From Acidimicrobiales bacterium (lineage in GTDB: Bacteria > Actinomycetota > Acidimicrobiia > Acidimicrobiales > Iamiaceae), in NCBI GenBank assembly GCA_030448105.1, contig JAUJNP010000001.1, positions 103,609 through 167,608 on the forward strand: a DNA stretch of 64,000 nucleotides, written 5' to 3'. The notes under the pieces were generated by a model that ran no database searches, was not told the origin of the DNA, and saw only the letters and a list, made by a program, of their open reading frames with translations. A program made the translations under genes and the position numbers. This document shows, piece after piece, positions 42,164-50,487 of this stretch (position 1 is its first letter; each line of letters starts with the position of its first letter).

Positions 42164-43429
42164 ATGGGGGGGAACGACGCTGACCGGCTCCTCGCCCTGG
42201 GGCGCTACGCCCGGGAGGCGATCCTCACCATCTCCGAGGATGGTCGCATCGCTTCAAGGGCCAGTGCACCGATCCTCGGGTACGTGGAGGGGGTCGTCGG
42301 CCGTCACCTTGCCGAGGTCGCCCACCCCGACGACCTCGGCGCCGTGCTGTCCCAGCTCGAACGGGTCCGCCAGCGCCAGCCGGGAAGCTCGCCGGTGCAG
42401 GTTCGGGCCCGCCACCGTGACGGGCACTGGGTCACCCTCACGGCCGAGGTCATCGACGCCCGCGACGACCCGGATGTGAGCGCGGTCGTGCTGCGCCTGT
42501 GGCGGGACCGGACGACGGAGGAGCCCGACCCTCGCGTCCAGGGCATCGAGCCCCTCGCCGAGGCGCTGTCGACGGGCATCCTCGTGGCCGACGGGGACTC
42601 GCAGGTGGTGTACGCCAACGCCGCCGCCACCGAGCTGTTCTGGATGACGTTGCCGCACCTCCTCGGCGACGGCTGGTGCGGTGGGGTGTGCCCGGACGAC
42701 CTGGCCGAGGTGCGGTCGACGGCGAAGGCGGCCCTCACCGGCCCCGGGCGCCAGGACGTCAACTTCCAGATCTCGGTCGGCAGGGACCACACCCGCTGGG
42801 TCCACGGCCGTTTCCAGAGCCTGGGCTCGGGTCCCACCGCCGCCGGTTGGGTGGCGGTGCTCGAGGACATCACCCGCCAGCGGGCCAGCGAGGCGGCGCT
42901 CGCCCACCGGGCCACCCACGACAAGCTCACCGGGCTTCCCGACCGCCTGCTCCTGCGTGACCGCCTGGAACAGGCGATCGCTCGCCCCCACCGGGCCGGG
43001 CAGCACGTGGCCCTGCTCTTCATCGACCTCGACGGCTTCAAGAGCGTGAACGACCGCTACGGCCACGCCGCCGGTGACGCCGCCCTGGTCGAGGTGGCCC
43101 GACGCATCAGCGGGGCCCTGCGGCCCGGCGACACCGCCTCCCGCATCGGGGGCGACGAGTTCGTGGTCCTGGCCGAGGGCCTCAACGCCGAGGAGGCGTC
43201 GGCCATCGGTGGGCGCATCGCCCGCGAGGTCGGGCGACCCATCACCGTGAGCGGCCACCGGGTCGAGCTGGGCACGAGCATCGGCCTCGCCCTCGCCGGT
43301 GCGGGCGACGAGCCCGACGACGTGATCCTGCGGGCCGACCAGGCGATGTACCGGGCCAAGCGCGACGGTGGCACCCGCCTGCACCTGGCCGGCGGCGCGG
43401 CGGCGGGTGGCGGAGGGGCTGAGGCTTAG
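42164..43429 (+). CDS. PAS-PAS-GGDEF diguanylate cyclase
   Basis: A 421-residue cytosolic signalling protein: two PAS-like domains (about 8-120 and 128-255), then a GGDEF domain with DKLTGLPDRLLLRDRL, DLDGFKSVNDRYGHAAGD and GGDEF at about 329-333. An RPGD motif five residues before it is the inhibitory I-site, so product feedback is expected. No EAL domain or membrane helix. It would make cyclic di-GMP from two GTP in response to a ligand sensed by PAS. ATG preceded by a weak ribosome site. Its stop overlaps the convergent cyclase gene by 4 bp. Confidence 0.9.
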   Translation: MGGNDADRLLALGRYAREAILTISEDGRIASRASAPILGYVEGVVGRHLAEVAHPDDLGAVLSQLERVRQRQPGSSPVQVRARHRDGHWVTLTAEVIDARDDPDVSAVVLRLWRDRTTEEPDPRVQGIEPLAEALSTGILVADGDSQVVYANAAATELFWMTLPHLLGDGWCGGVCPDDLAEVRSTAKAALTGPGRQDVNFQISVGRDHTRWVHGRFQSLGSGPTAAGWVAVLEDITRQRASEAALAHRATHDKLTGLPDRLLLRDRLEQAIARPHRAGQHVALLFIDLDGFKSVNDRYGHAAGDAALVEVARRISGALRPGDTASRIGGDEFVVLAEGLNAEEASAIGGRIAREVGRPITVSGHRVELGTSIGLALAGAGDEPDDVILRADQAMYRAKRDGGTRLHLAGGAAAGGGGAEA

Positions 43430-44382
43430 AGCACTGCGACGGGGTTCACCGGCGCGCTGGTCGCTCCCGTGATCGGTTCGGGCGCGGCCACCAGGAGGAA
43501 CTCGTGTTGTTCGGCGGCGGCGCATGCCGACGCCAGCCCTTCGAGGTCCCAGTTCTGGCCCTGGATCAACCCCATGTCGCGGAGGTGCAACATGTGCACG
43601 ACCAGGCTGTCGCTCCAGTCGGGCGACGGGGGCGGGAACGCCTCGTAGGCGTAGGAGTCGGTGAAGGCGGCGGCCACGTCGTGGACGCGGAGCCACTCGA
43701 TGGTGTGCACCGACAGCCCCGGGAACCGGTACCCGTCGCCGAGGGCGAAGCGCTTGCGGTCCCCCGCCCGGAAGTGGCGCATCTCGCCGGTGCGCACGAG
43801 CACGGCATCGCCCGGCTCGACGGCTACGCCGGCCCGCTCGGCGGCCGCGTCCAGGTCCTCGGCCGTGATGGCGTAGCCCGGGTCGATCTGGTCGAGCCCG
43901 TCCACCTCCTTGGCCGCGGCGACGTCGAGGAGCACACCGCGGGTGACGATCGCGGGCAGGCGCTCGGCCCCACACGTGGTCGCCCCGGCGGAGGCGGTCA
44001 CGTTGGCGGCCGGGAAGCCGTTGTACATCACGCCGTCATAGGTGACGTGGCTGAGGGCGTCGATGTGGGTCCCGGCGCAGGTGCACATGGTGACCAAGTC
44101 GTCGCTGCTGGCCCACATGCCGGGAGCGAGGCGGTCCCGCTCGTTGATGGTGAGCATGGTCAGGAGGGCGTTGATGCGGCGGGGGGGCTGGCCCACCTGG
44201 GGGCCGTCCCCGTCGAGGGCCACCGCCAGCGAGAGGCGCCGGCCCGTGCGCACGGCGGCCGCGCCCCGGCGGGCCGCTTCGGGGGTGAGGAGGTTGCCGG
44301 TGCCGAGCTGGTCGTCGTCGCCCCACCGCCCCCAGTTCGACACCCTCGCCCGGAGCGGCTCGAGGGAGTCGGGCAGGGGCAT
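43426..44382 (-). CDS. Cyclase family protein (kynurenine formamidase-like metal hydrolase)
   Basis: A 318-residue protein of the cyclase/KynB family. Metal motif CTCAGTHIDALSHVTYDG matches HGTHxDxxxH, with later His (SVHTIEWLRVH) and Glu residues. N-terminal SNWGRWGDDDQLGTGNLLTPE is typical of the larger actinobacterial members of unknown substrate. It would hydrolyse an amide or lactone-like bond with a divalent metal. Start overlaps the alcohol dehydrogenase stop by 1 bp, so co-transcribed with it. Confidence 0.84.
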   Translation of the reverse strand: MPLPDSLEPLRARVSNWGRWGDDDQLGTGNLLTPEAARRGAAAVRTGRRLSLAVALDGDGPQVGQPPRRINALLTMLTINERDRLAPGMWASSDDLVTMCTCAGTHIDALSHVTYDGVMYNGFPAANVTASAGATTCGAERLPAIVTRGVLLDVAAAKEVDGLDQIDPGYAITAEDLDAAAERAGVAVEPGDAVLVRTGEMRHFRAGDRKRFALGDGYRFPGLSVHTIEWLRVHDVAAAFTDSYAYEAFPPPSPDWSDSLVVHMLHLRDMGLIQGQNWDLEGLASACAAAEQHEFLLVAAPEPITGATSAPVNPVAVL

Positions 44383-45449
44383 CAGGCGAAACTCAGCACG
44401 CCGCGGTTGAGCTTGCCGGCACCCATGTCACTGACCGCCTGCTCAACGCCGTCGACCGCGTAGGTGGCCGACACCAGCTCGTCGAGCTTGAGCCGACCGG
44501 CCTGGTAGAGCTCCACGAGCAGGGGCACGTCGTGGTGAGGGCGGGCGCTGCCGTACCGGCAGCCGAGGATGCTCTTGTCGTTGTACAGCGTCTGCACCAC
44601 GAACGACGCCTCGGTGCCGAGCGCCGGGACCCCCAGGAGCACGCAGCTGCCACCCCAGTCGAGAAGGTCGACGGCGGTGCGGATCAGGGCCGGGTGCCCG
44701 ACGCACTCGAAGGCGAAGTCGACGCCGTCGGGACAGACCTCGCGCACCGCCTCGGCGGTGTCGACGCCGGGCCCGGCGGCGACGAAGTGGGTGGCCCCGA
44801 ACTGGCGGGCGGCGGTCTCCTTGGTCGGGTTGGTGTCCACCGCCACGATCGGGCCAGCGCCGGCGAGGGCGAGGCCTTGCAGCACGTTGAGGCCGATGCC
44901 GCCGAGGCCGATGACCATCGCCGACTGGCCGATCTCGGGCCGGGCCCGGTTCAGCACCGCGCCCACGCCGGTGAGCACCGCGCAGCCGATGAGGCAGGCG
45001 GAGGTCAGGGGGACGGCGGGGTCGATCACCACCGCCTGGGTCTCGGCCACGACCGTGTGCTCGGCGAACACGCCGGCGTTGGCGAACTGGTAGCAGCGGT
45101 CGCCGGCGAGGGTGAACGGCGCGTGCAGGCGCCCCGCGGTATCGCGGCAATGGGTGGGACGGCCGCGGTCGCACGCCGAGCACTGCCCGCAGTTGCCCAG
45201 CGTGGTGAGCACCACGTGGTCGCCCACCGCCACCTTGCGCACCGCCGATCCGATCTCGGCGACCACTCCGGCGCCCTCGTGGCCGAGCACCACCGGGGTG
45301 GGGAAGGGAATGGTGCCGTCGAGCACGCTCACGTCGCTGTGACAGAGGCCGGCGGCGTGGATCCGCACCTTGACTTCGTGTGGTCGGGGGGCCCGCACCT
45401 CTACGTCGTCGCGCACCTCGAGGGCGCCGGTCCACACGATCGCTTTCAT
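44382..45449 (-). CDS. Zinc-dependent alcohol dehydrogenase
   Basis: A 355-residue medium-chain dehydrogenase. Catalytic zinc ligands Cys36 (GLCHSD) and the GHEGAG His; structural zinc Cys87, 90, 93 and 101; Rossmann loop GLGGIGLNVLQG. NAD-dependent oxidation of an alcohol, perhaps S-hydroxymethyl-mycothiol-like or steroid side-chain alcohols; the family (AdhD/Rv3086-like) is broad. Together with the aldehyde dehydrogenase just upstream it could turn a terminal alcohol to an acid. Confidence 0.88.
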   Translation of the reverse strand: MKAIVWTGALEVRDDVEVRAPRPHEVKVRIHAAGLCHSDVSVLDGTIPFPTPVVLGHEGAGVVAEIGSAVRKVAVGDHVVLTTLGNCGQCSACDRGRPTHCRDTAGRLHAPFTLAGDRCYQFANAGVFAEHTVVAETQAVVIDPAVPLTSACLIGCAVLTGVGAVLNRARPEIGQSAMVIGLGGIGLNVLQGLALAGAGPIVAVDTNPTKETAARQFGATHFVAAGPGVDTAEAVREVCPDGVDFAFECVGHPALIRTAVDLLDWGGSCVLLGVPALGTEASFVVQTLYNDKSILGCRYGSARPHHDVPLLVELYQAGRLKLDELVSATYAVDGVEQAVSDMGAGKLNRGVLSFA

Positions 45450-45476
45450 CCAGGCGCCTTCATCTGGGCGTCTTCA

Positions 45477-46928
45477 TCAGCCGGGCCAGACGATGGACTG
45501 CATCTCGCTGTAGGCGTGCAGCCCCCAGGAGCCGCCGTCCCGGCCGACGCCGCTCATCTTGAAGCCCCCGAAGGCGGCTTCGTGGTTGCGCTGGGCGGTG
45601 TTGATGCCCACCGTGCCCGAGCGCAGCTGCTTGGCCACCGCCATGGCCCGGCCGGTGTCGGCCGAGAACACGTAGTCGTAGAGGCCGTACTGCGTGCCGT
45701 TGGCGAGCGCGACCGCCTCGTCGTCGTCGTCGAAGGCGACGACCGCCACGACCGGGCCGAAGATCTCCTCCTGGACGGCGGCCATGTCGGGGCGAGCGCC
45801 CGCCACCAGCGTGGGGGCCACGTAGAAGCCGGTGTCGAGCTGAGGCCGCTCCCCGCCGGCGACCACGGTGGCCCCTTCCTCGGTCGCCGAGCGGACGTAG
45901 CCCTCGACTCGGTCGCGATGGGCGCCGGTGATCACGGGACCGACGACGGTGTCGCGCTCCAGGGGATCGCCCACCGCGAGGGTGTCGGCCACGCCGGCCA
46001 GGGCGGCGACGAGCTCGTCCTCACGCGAGCGGTGCACGAGCACCCGGGTGGGGGCCGTGCAGATCTGGCCGGAGTGGAACGTCCACACGCTGCTCACGGC
46101 GGTGATCACCGAGGCGAGGTCGGCGTCGTCGAACACCACCGCGGAGCCCTTCCCGCCCAGCTCGAGCAGGAGCCGCTTCATGCCCCGCCCGGCGACCTCG
46201 GCGATGCGACACCCCACCGCCGTGGAGCCGGTGAAGCTGATCATGTCGACCGCGGGGGAGGCGACGAGGGCCTCGGCCGGCTCCGGGCCGGCGGCGGTGA
46301 CCACGTTGACCACACCGGGCGGGAAGCCGGCCTCGGAGAACAGCTCGCACATGCGGAGCACGCCGAGCGGGTCCTGCCACGCCGGCTTGACCACCACCGT
46401 GTTGCCCGTGGCGAGGGCCGGTGCCAGCTTGCCCGCCATGTTCGTCAACGGGAAGTTGTAGGACGTGATGCACGCCACCACCCCCGCCGGCGCGCGGTGC
46501 TCGATGGCGCCGATGATCCCGCCCGGGGCCAGCGCGGTCGTGGGCATGATGCTCGGGGGCAGAGGCACGATGTTGGGCTCGACCCGGGCATAGCGCCGGA
46601 ACCGGGTGGCGGCCATGGGCACCTGCATCGAGTTGGTGACCCGCAGGGTGGCTCCGGTCTCGGCCTGCACCAGCGGCACCAGCTCGTCGCGACGCTTGTC
46701 GAGCAGGTCAGCCAACCGATCGAGCAGCTCACCACGGTGCTCGGGCGCGGTGCGGGCCCAAGCCGGGAAGGCCGCCGCCGCCGCGTCGGCCGCGGCTCGG
46801 GCGTCGCCCACCGACGCGTTCGGGGCCTCGGCCACAACGGTCTCGGTGGCCGGGTTGACCACCGGGTAGGTGCCGTCGCCGGCGGCGACCCACTCGCCCC
46901 CGATGAGCAGCCGGCCGTCCCGTTGCAT
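45477..46928 (-). CDS. NAD(P)-dependent aldehyde dehydrogenase
   Basis: A 483-residue aldehyde dehydrogenase. Cofactor Asn/Lys in SYNFPLTN and VVKPAWQDP, Glu256 in LELGGKGS and nucleophile Cys290 in FHSGQICTAPTR. Complete active site and normal length. A KstR-like box lies 9 bp upstream of the ATG. With the alcohol dehydrogenase 27 bp downstream in the same direction, oxidation of a steroid C26/C27 alcohol to acid before FadD19 activation is an attractive but unproven role. Confidence 0.9.
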   Translation of the reverse strand: MQRDGRLLIGGEWVAAGDGTYPVVNPATETVVAEAPNASVGDARAAADAAAAAFPAWARTAPEHRGELLDRLADLLDKRRDELVPLVQAETGATLRVTNSMQVPMAATRFRRYARVEPNIVPLPPSIMPTTALAPGGIIGAIEHRAPAGVVACITSYNFPLTNMAGKLAPALATGNTVVVKPAWQDPLGVLRMCELFSEAGFPPGVVNVVTAAGPEPAEALVASPAVDMISFTGSTAVGCRIAEVAGRGMKRLLLELGGKGSAVVFDDADLASVITAVSSVWTFHSGQICTAPTRVLVHRSREDELVAALAGVADTLAVGDPLERDTVVGPVITGAHRDRVEGYVRSATEEGATVVAGGERPQLDTGFYVAPTLVAGARPDMAAVQEEIFGPVVAVVAFDDDDEAVALANGTQYGLYDYVFSADTGRAMAVAKQLRSGTVGINTAQRNHEAAFGGFKMSGVGRDGGSWGLHAYSEMQSIVWPG

Positions 46929-46937
46929 GCCCGGGAC

Positions 46938-46951
46938 TGTAACTCGTTCTA
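46938..46951. promoter_or_regulatory. KstR-like box TGTAACTCGTTCTA
   Basis: Exact TnnAACnnGTTnnA match, followed by GTTAT, 9 bp before the aldehyde dehydrogenase ATG and 50 bp before the divergent DUF1707 gene. Confidence 0.7.
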
Positions 46952-47001
46952 GTTATGGGGCCGAAGTCGCCGGCCGTCCCGCCTTCCTACACTGGGCGGC
47001 C

Positions 47002-47454
47002 ATGACCATGGAGCCAATGCCCCATCGTCCACCGGGTTCCAGCCGGCGGTCGCCCGTCACCAGCCGGGCTGATCAGCGGGTATCCGACACCGAGCGCCAG
47101 GCGGTGGTCGACCAGCTCCGGCTCAACACCGCCGACGGTCGCCTCGAAATGGACGAGTTCGGCGACCGGGTGGAGGCGGCGCTGACCGCCCGCACCGGTG
47201 CCGAGCTCACCGCCGTGCTGCGCGACCTGCCTCACGTCGAGTCCCCCGAAGCGGCCCAGCACCGCCGGCGTCGCACCGTGCGCGGCATCCTCGTCCCCTA
47301 CCTGGTCATCAACGCCTTCCTCGTGCTGGTCTGGGGCCTCACCGACTTCGGCGGCTACTTCTGGCCGGTGTGGGTGATCCTCGGCTGGGGTGTGCCGGTG
47401 GTGCTCTCGCTGGCGGCGGTGGCCAGCAGCGGCGACCGCCACCGGCGTCGCTGA
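47002..47454 (+). CDS. DUF1707 and 2TM-domain membrane protein
   Basis: A 150-residue protein. Residues about 24-75 form a DUF1707 domain (RVSDTERQAVVDQLRLNTADGRLEMDEFGDRVEAA split at its centre by LRLNTADGRL). A two-helix membrane domain of the 2TM type follows (ILVPYLVINAFLVLVWGLTDFGGYFWPVWVILGWG) and a basic tail. Common in actinobacteria, function unknown. First ATG of a MTMEPM pair taken. Confidence 0.82.
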   Translation: MTMEPMPHRPPGSSRRSPVTSRADQRVSDTERQAVVDQLRLNTADGRLEMDEFGDRVEAALTARTGAELTAVLRDLPHVESPEAAQHRRRRTVRGILVPYLVINAFLVLVWGLTDFGGYFWPVWVILGWGVPVVLSLAAVASSGDRHRRR

Positions 47455-47475
47455 GCGCGTCCGCGCTGCCCGCCC

Positions 47476-49095
47476 TCAGAGCGAGGGCAGCTCCTGCTGC
47501 ACGCCGAGCAGCGGGCGCAGCGGGTCACCGAGGGCGGCCAAGCGGTCGAGCACGGTGCGCACCGTCCAGCGGTCGGGGCGCAGCTCGGGGTCGTCGAGCT
47601 CGTCCCACTCGATCGGCACCGACACCGGCGCGCCGGGAGCGGGCCGGGCGCTGAAGGGGGCCACCAGGGTGCGGTTGATGGCGTTCTGGGTGTAGTCGAG
47701 CCGAGCCAGGCCGCTGCGGTCGCGGGTGTGCCAGGCCCAGCTCACCAGGTCGGGCACGGTCGCACCGACGGCCCGCGACACCTTCTCCACCCAGGCCCGG
47801 GTGTCGTCGAAGGAGTAGCGGTCGGCCACCGGCACCCACACCTGGATGCCGCGCTTCCCGGTCACCTTCGGCGTGCCCGCCACGCCCAGGTGATCGAGGG
47901 CGGTGCGGTAGAGGCGGGCGAGGACGAGCACGTCGTCGAAGGTGTTCCGCGGGCCGGGGTCGATGTCGATCAGGGCCCAGGTCGGGCGGTGCACGTCGGC
48001 CACCTTCGACGTCCACGGGTGCAGCTCCAGGGCCCCGTAGTTGGCCATCCAGGCCAGTGCGGCCGGGCGGTCGACCACGAAGTACCAGGTGGTCTCTCCC
48101 GGGTCGGCCTCGTCGTTGCGCCACCGGCTCAGCCACTCGGGAGCGAAGTCGGGGACCTCCTTGTGCCAGAAGCCAGGCCGGTCGGCGCCGGCCGGGTACC
48201 GGTGGAGGTTGACCGGCCGATCGACGAGGTAGGGCACGATCCACGGACCGGCGAGGGCGTGGTAGCGCACCAGGTCGCGCTTGGTGACGGGCTCGTCGCT
48301 GGGACGGGCCGGGAACAGGACCTTGTCGAGGTTGGTGAGCTTGAGGACCTGGCCCTGGAGCTCCCACTCGCCGCCCGCTCCCAGGGCGTCGAGGGCGGCC
48401 AGCTCCTCGGTCGACGGGGCGTCCCACGAGCGCGTCTCCGTGCCGGGCACGGCCACCTCGGCCTCGCCGGCGGGCCGGTCGCTGCGCCAGAGGGCGGTGG
48501 GCGCCGCCGCCACCTGGTCGTTGGTGCGTCCGCTCTTCACCGACCGCGGGTGGTCCTCGGGGTCCCAACCGGCGACGGCGTGGTCGTCGTGCTTGTGTAG
48601 CAGCAGCCAGTCCCGCTCCGACCGGCCCTTGCGGCGCACGAGCACGAAGCGCCCGGCCAGCTTCTCGCCGTACAGGTCGAAGTGGAGGTCGCCGGCGGCG
48701 ATGGCCGCCGCCGGGTCGTCGGTGCCGGCCGGCTCCCACGTGCCCCAGTCCCACACGATGACGTCGCCGCCGCCGTACTCGCCCTTGGGGATCACCCCCT
48801 CGAAGTCGTAGTACTCGAGGGGGTGGTCCTCCACGTGGACGGCGAGGGACCGGGTCGAGGGGTCGAGGGTCGGTCCCTTCGGCACCGCCCAGCTGGTCAG
48901 GACCCCCTCGACCTCGAGCCGGAGGTCGTAGTGGAGGCGGGTGGCCCGGTGCCGTTGGACCACGAACCGCCCGCCCCTGGTGACCTCCGGCGGCGCCGAC
49001 GCTCCGGCCGGCTCCGGCGTGGCGGCGAAGTCCCGCTTGGCCCGGTAGGTGTCGAGCCGATCGCCGTCGCTCGGTGGCGTCGTCGACCGGCCCAT
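47476..49095 (-). CDS. LigD-like NHEJ protein: 3'-phosphoesterase plus polymerase, no ligase
   Basis: A 539-residue protein with domain order PE then POL. The N-terminal phosphoesterase (about 38-190) has RFVVQRHRATRLHYDLRLE, HVEDHPLEYYDFEG and PKGEYGGGDVIVWDWG. The C-terminal primase-type polymerase (about 250-530) has VRYHALAGPWIVPYL and the acidic ALIDIDPGP. The central ATP-dependent ligase domain of M. tuberculosis LigD is absent. It would resect and fill ends in double-strand break repair with Ku and a separate ligase, neither of which is in the window. Confidence 0.88.
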   Translation of the reverse strand: MGRSTTPPSDGDRLDTYRAKRDFAATPEPAGASAPPEVTRGGRFVVQRHRATRLHYDLRLEVEGVLTSWAVPKGPTLDPSTRSLAVHVEDHPLEYYDFEGVIPKGEYGGGDVIVWDWGTWEPAGTDDPAAAIAAGDLHFDLYGEKLAGRFVLVRRKGRSERDWLLLHKHDDHAVAGWDPEDHPRSVKSGRTNDQVAAAPTALWRSDRPAGEAEVAVPGTETRSWDAPSTEELAALDALGAGGEWELQGQVLKLTNLDKVLFPARPSDEPVTKRDLVRYHALAGPWIVPYLVDRPVNLHRYPAGADRPGFWHKEVPDFAPEWLSRWRNDEADPGETTWYFVVDRPAALAWMANYGALELHPWTSKVADVHRPTWALIDIDPGPRNTFDDVLVLARLYRTALDHLGVAGTPKVTGKRGIQVWVPVADRYSFDDTRAWVEKVSRAVGATVPDLVSWAWHTRDRSGLARLDYTQNAINRTLVAPFSARPAPGAPVSVPIEWDELDDPELRPDRWTVRTVLDRLAALGDPLRPLLGVQQELPSL

Positions 49096-49104
49096 GGGCG
49101 GGGA

Positions 49105-50295
49105 CTAACCGGCCAGGTCGAGGCTCAACATGCGGATGGCGTTGCCCCGCACGAGCTTGTGGATCGTCTCGGGGTCGAGGTGGCCCATCAGCTTCTTGGC
49201 CACCTCGAGGGTGTGGGGCCAGGTCGAGTCGGAGTGGGGGTAGTCGGTCTCGAAGGTGATGTTGTCGGCGCCGACCTTGTCGAGGCTGTCGAGGCCGTGC
49301 TCGTCGTCGAAGAAGCAGCCGTACACCTGCCGGGCGTAGTAGTGCGACGGCGGCATGGTGATCTTGTCGCCCACCCCGCCCCACGCCCGGTTCTGCTCCC
49401 ACACCTTGTCGGCCCGCTCGAGGATGTAGGGGATCCACCCGATCTGGCCCTCGCTGTAGGCCAGCGTGAGGCCGGGCAAGGTCTCCAGCCACCCCGAGAA
49501 CAGCCAGTCGGCCATGGACGACATGGCGTTGCCGAACGTGAGGGTGCTGCCCACCGCGGCGGGGGCATCGGCGGAGGTGGAGGGCATCTTGGACGACGAG
49601 CCGATGTGCATGCAGACCACCGTCGCCGTCTCCTCGCACGCCCGCAGGAGCGGGCCCCAGTGGTCGGTGTGGATCGAAGGGAGCCCGAGGTAGGGCGGGA
49701 TCTCACTGAAGCACACCGCGTGCACGCCCCGCTCGGCGTTGCGACGGACCTCGGCGGCGGCCAGGTCGGGATCCCAGAGCGGCACGATGGTGAGGGGGAT
49801 GAGGCGGCCGCCGGAGCCGGCGCACCACTCCTCCACCATCCAGTCGTTGTAGGCCCGCACGCACAGCTCGGCCAGCTCCTTGTCCTCGGCTTCGAGGAAT
49901 GTCTGGCCGCAGAACCGGGGGAAGCTCGGGAACGCGAGCGACGCCTCGACGTGGTTGACGTCCATGTCCTCGAGGCGGGCCTGCGGGTCCCAGCAGCCGC
50001 GTCGCATCTCCTCGTAGGTGATGCCGGTGACCTTGACGTCGTCGCGGTCGAAGCCCACCGCCGCCGACAACCGGGTCTGGGGGACCCGCTTGTCCTCGTA
50101 GAGCCACCAGTCGCAGAGCTCGCCGTCAACGGAGGGCTCGTAGCTGAACACGCCGCCGACGAAGCTCATGGTGCCCCGCATCTGCACGACCCGGGGGCCC
50201 ACCTCGCGGTACCGGGCCGGAAGCCGATCCTGCCAGACGCCGGCGTGCTCGATCACGTGATCGTCGACGGAGATGATCCTCGGAAAGTCCTCCAT
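49105..50295 (-). CDS. Amidohydrolase-2 family metal hydrolase/decarboxylase
   Basis: A 396-residue ACMSD-like TIM barrel. IISVDDHVIEHAGVWQDRLP supplies the N-terminal metal motif, with RFCGQTFLEAEDKELAELCVRAYNDW, VCMHIGSSSKMP and FETDYPHSDSTWP giving further ligands and the catalytic Asp. It is a clear paralogue of the gene at 60690-61904. A type A operator lies 21 bp upstream. Family members decarboxylate or hydrolyse ring-derived acids; the substrate is unknown and no counterpart in the mycobacterial HIP cluster is known to me. Confidence 0.85.
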   Translation of the reverse strand: MEDFPRIISVDDHVIEHAGVWQDRLPARYREVGPRVVQMRGTMSFVGGVFSYEPSVDGELCDWWLYEDKRVPQTRLSAAVGFDRDDVKVTGITYEEMRRGCWDPQARLEDMDVNHVEASLAFPSFPRFCGQTFLEAEDKELAELCVRAYNDWMVEEWCAGSGGRLIPLTIVPLWDPDLAAAEVRRNAERGVHAVCFSEIPPYLGLPSIHTDHWGPLLRACEETATVVCMHIGSSSKMPSTSADAPAAVGSTLTFGNAMSSMADWLFSGWLETLPGLTLAYSEGQIGWIPYILERADKVWEQNRAWGGVGDKITMPPSHYYARQVYGCFFDDEHGLDSLDKVGADNITFETDYPHSDSTWPHTLEVAKKLMGHLDPETIHKLVRGNAIRMLSLDLAG

Positions 50296-50316
50296 GGCGC
50301 CACGTTACCCGCCGAC

Positions 50317-50331
50317 CTGACGCCCCGTCAG
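50317..50331. promoter_or_regulatory. Type A operator CTGACGCCCCGTCAG before amidohydrolase
   Basis: Palindrome CTGACG-n3-CGTCAG 21 bp before the ATG. Same spacing as at the synthetase (42085) and at the second amidohydrolase (60653). Confidence 0.75.
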
Positions 50332-50343
50332 GTACGTCACATT

Positions 50344-50487
50344 GGCTCCTCCTCCGCTTCGCTCCCCCGGAGCGGCTTCGCCATCCGGGTCTCACTCGCC
50401 GAAGCTGCTCCGCCTGGCGGCTGCGCAGCGGCACCGGCTCCTCCTCCGCTTCGCTCTCCCGGAGAGGCTTCGCGGTCCGGATCTCAC
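50344..50487. repeat. Two 52-bp imperfect direct repeats with palindromic core
   Basis: Copies at 50344-50395 and 50436-50487 share GGCTCCTCCTCCGCTTCGCT and a CGGAG-GGCTTCG-TCC core. The second contains the stop codon of the preceding minus-strand gene. The segment 50368-50420 is homologous, inverted, to 39416-39469, so these belong to one dispersed family. Confidence 0.75.

Noticed and set aside
45450..45476. Operator in the short gap holding TTCATC direct repeats
   Set aside because: Two short repeats only, without dyad symmetry, at a gap inside an apparent operon.
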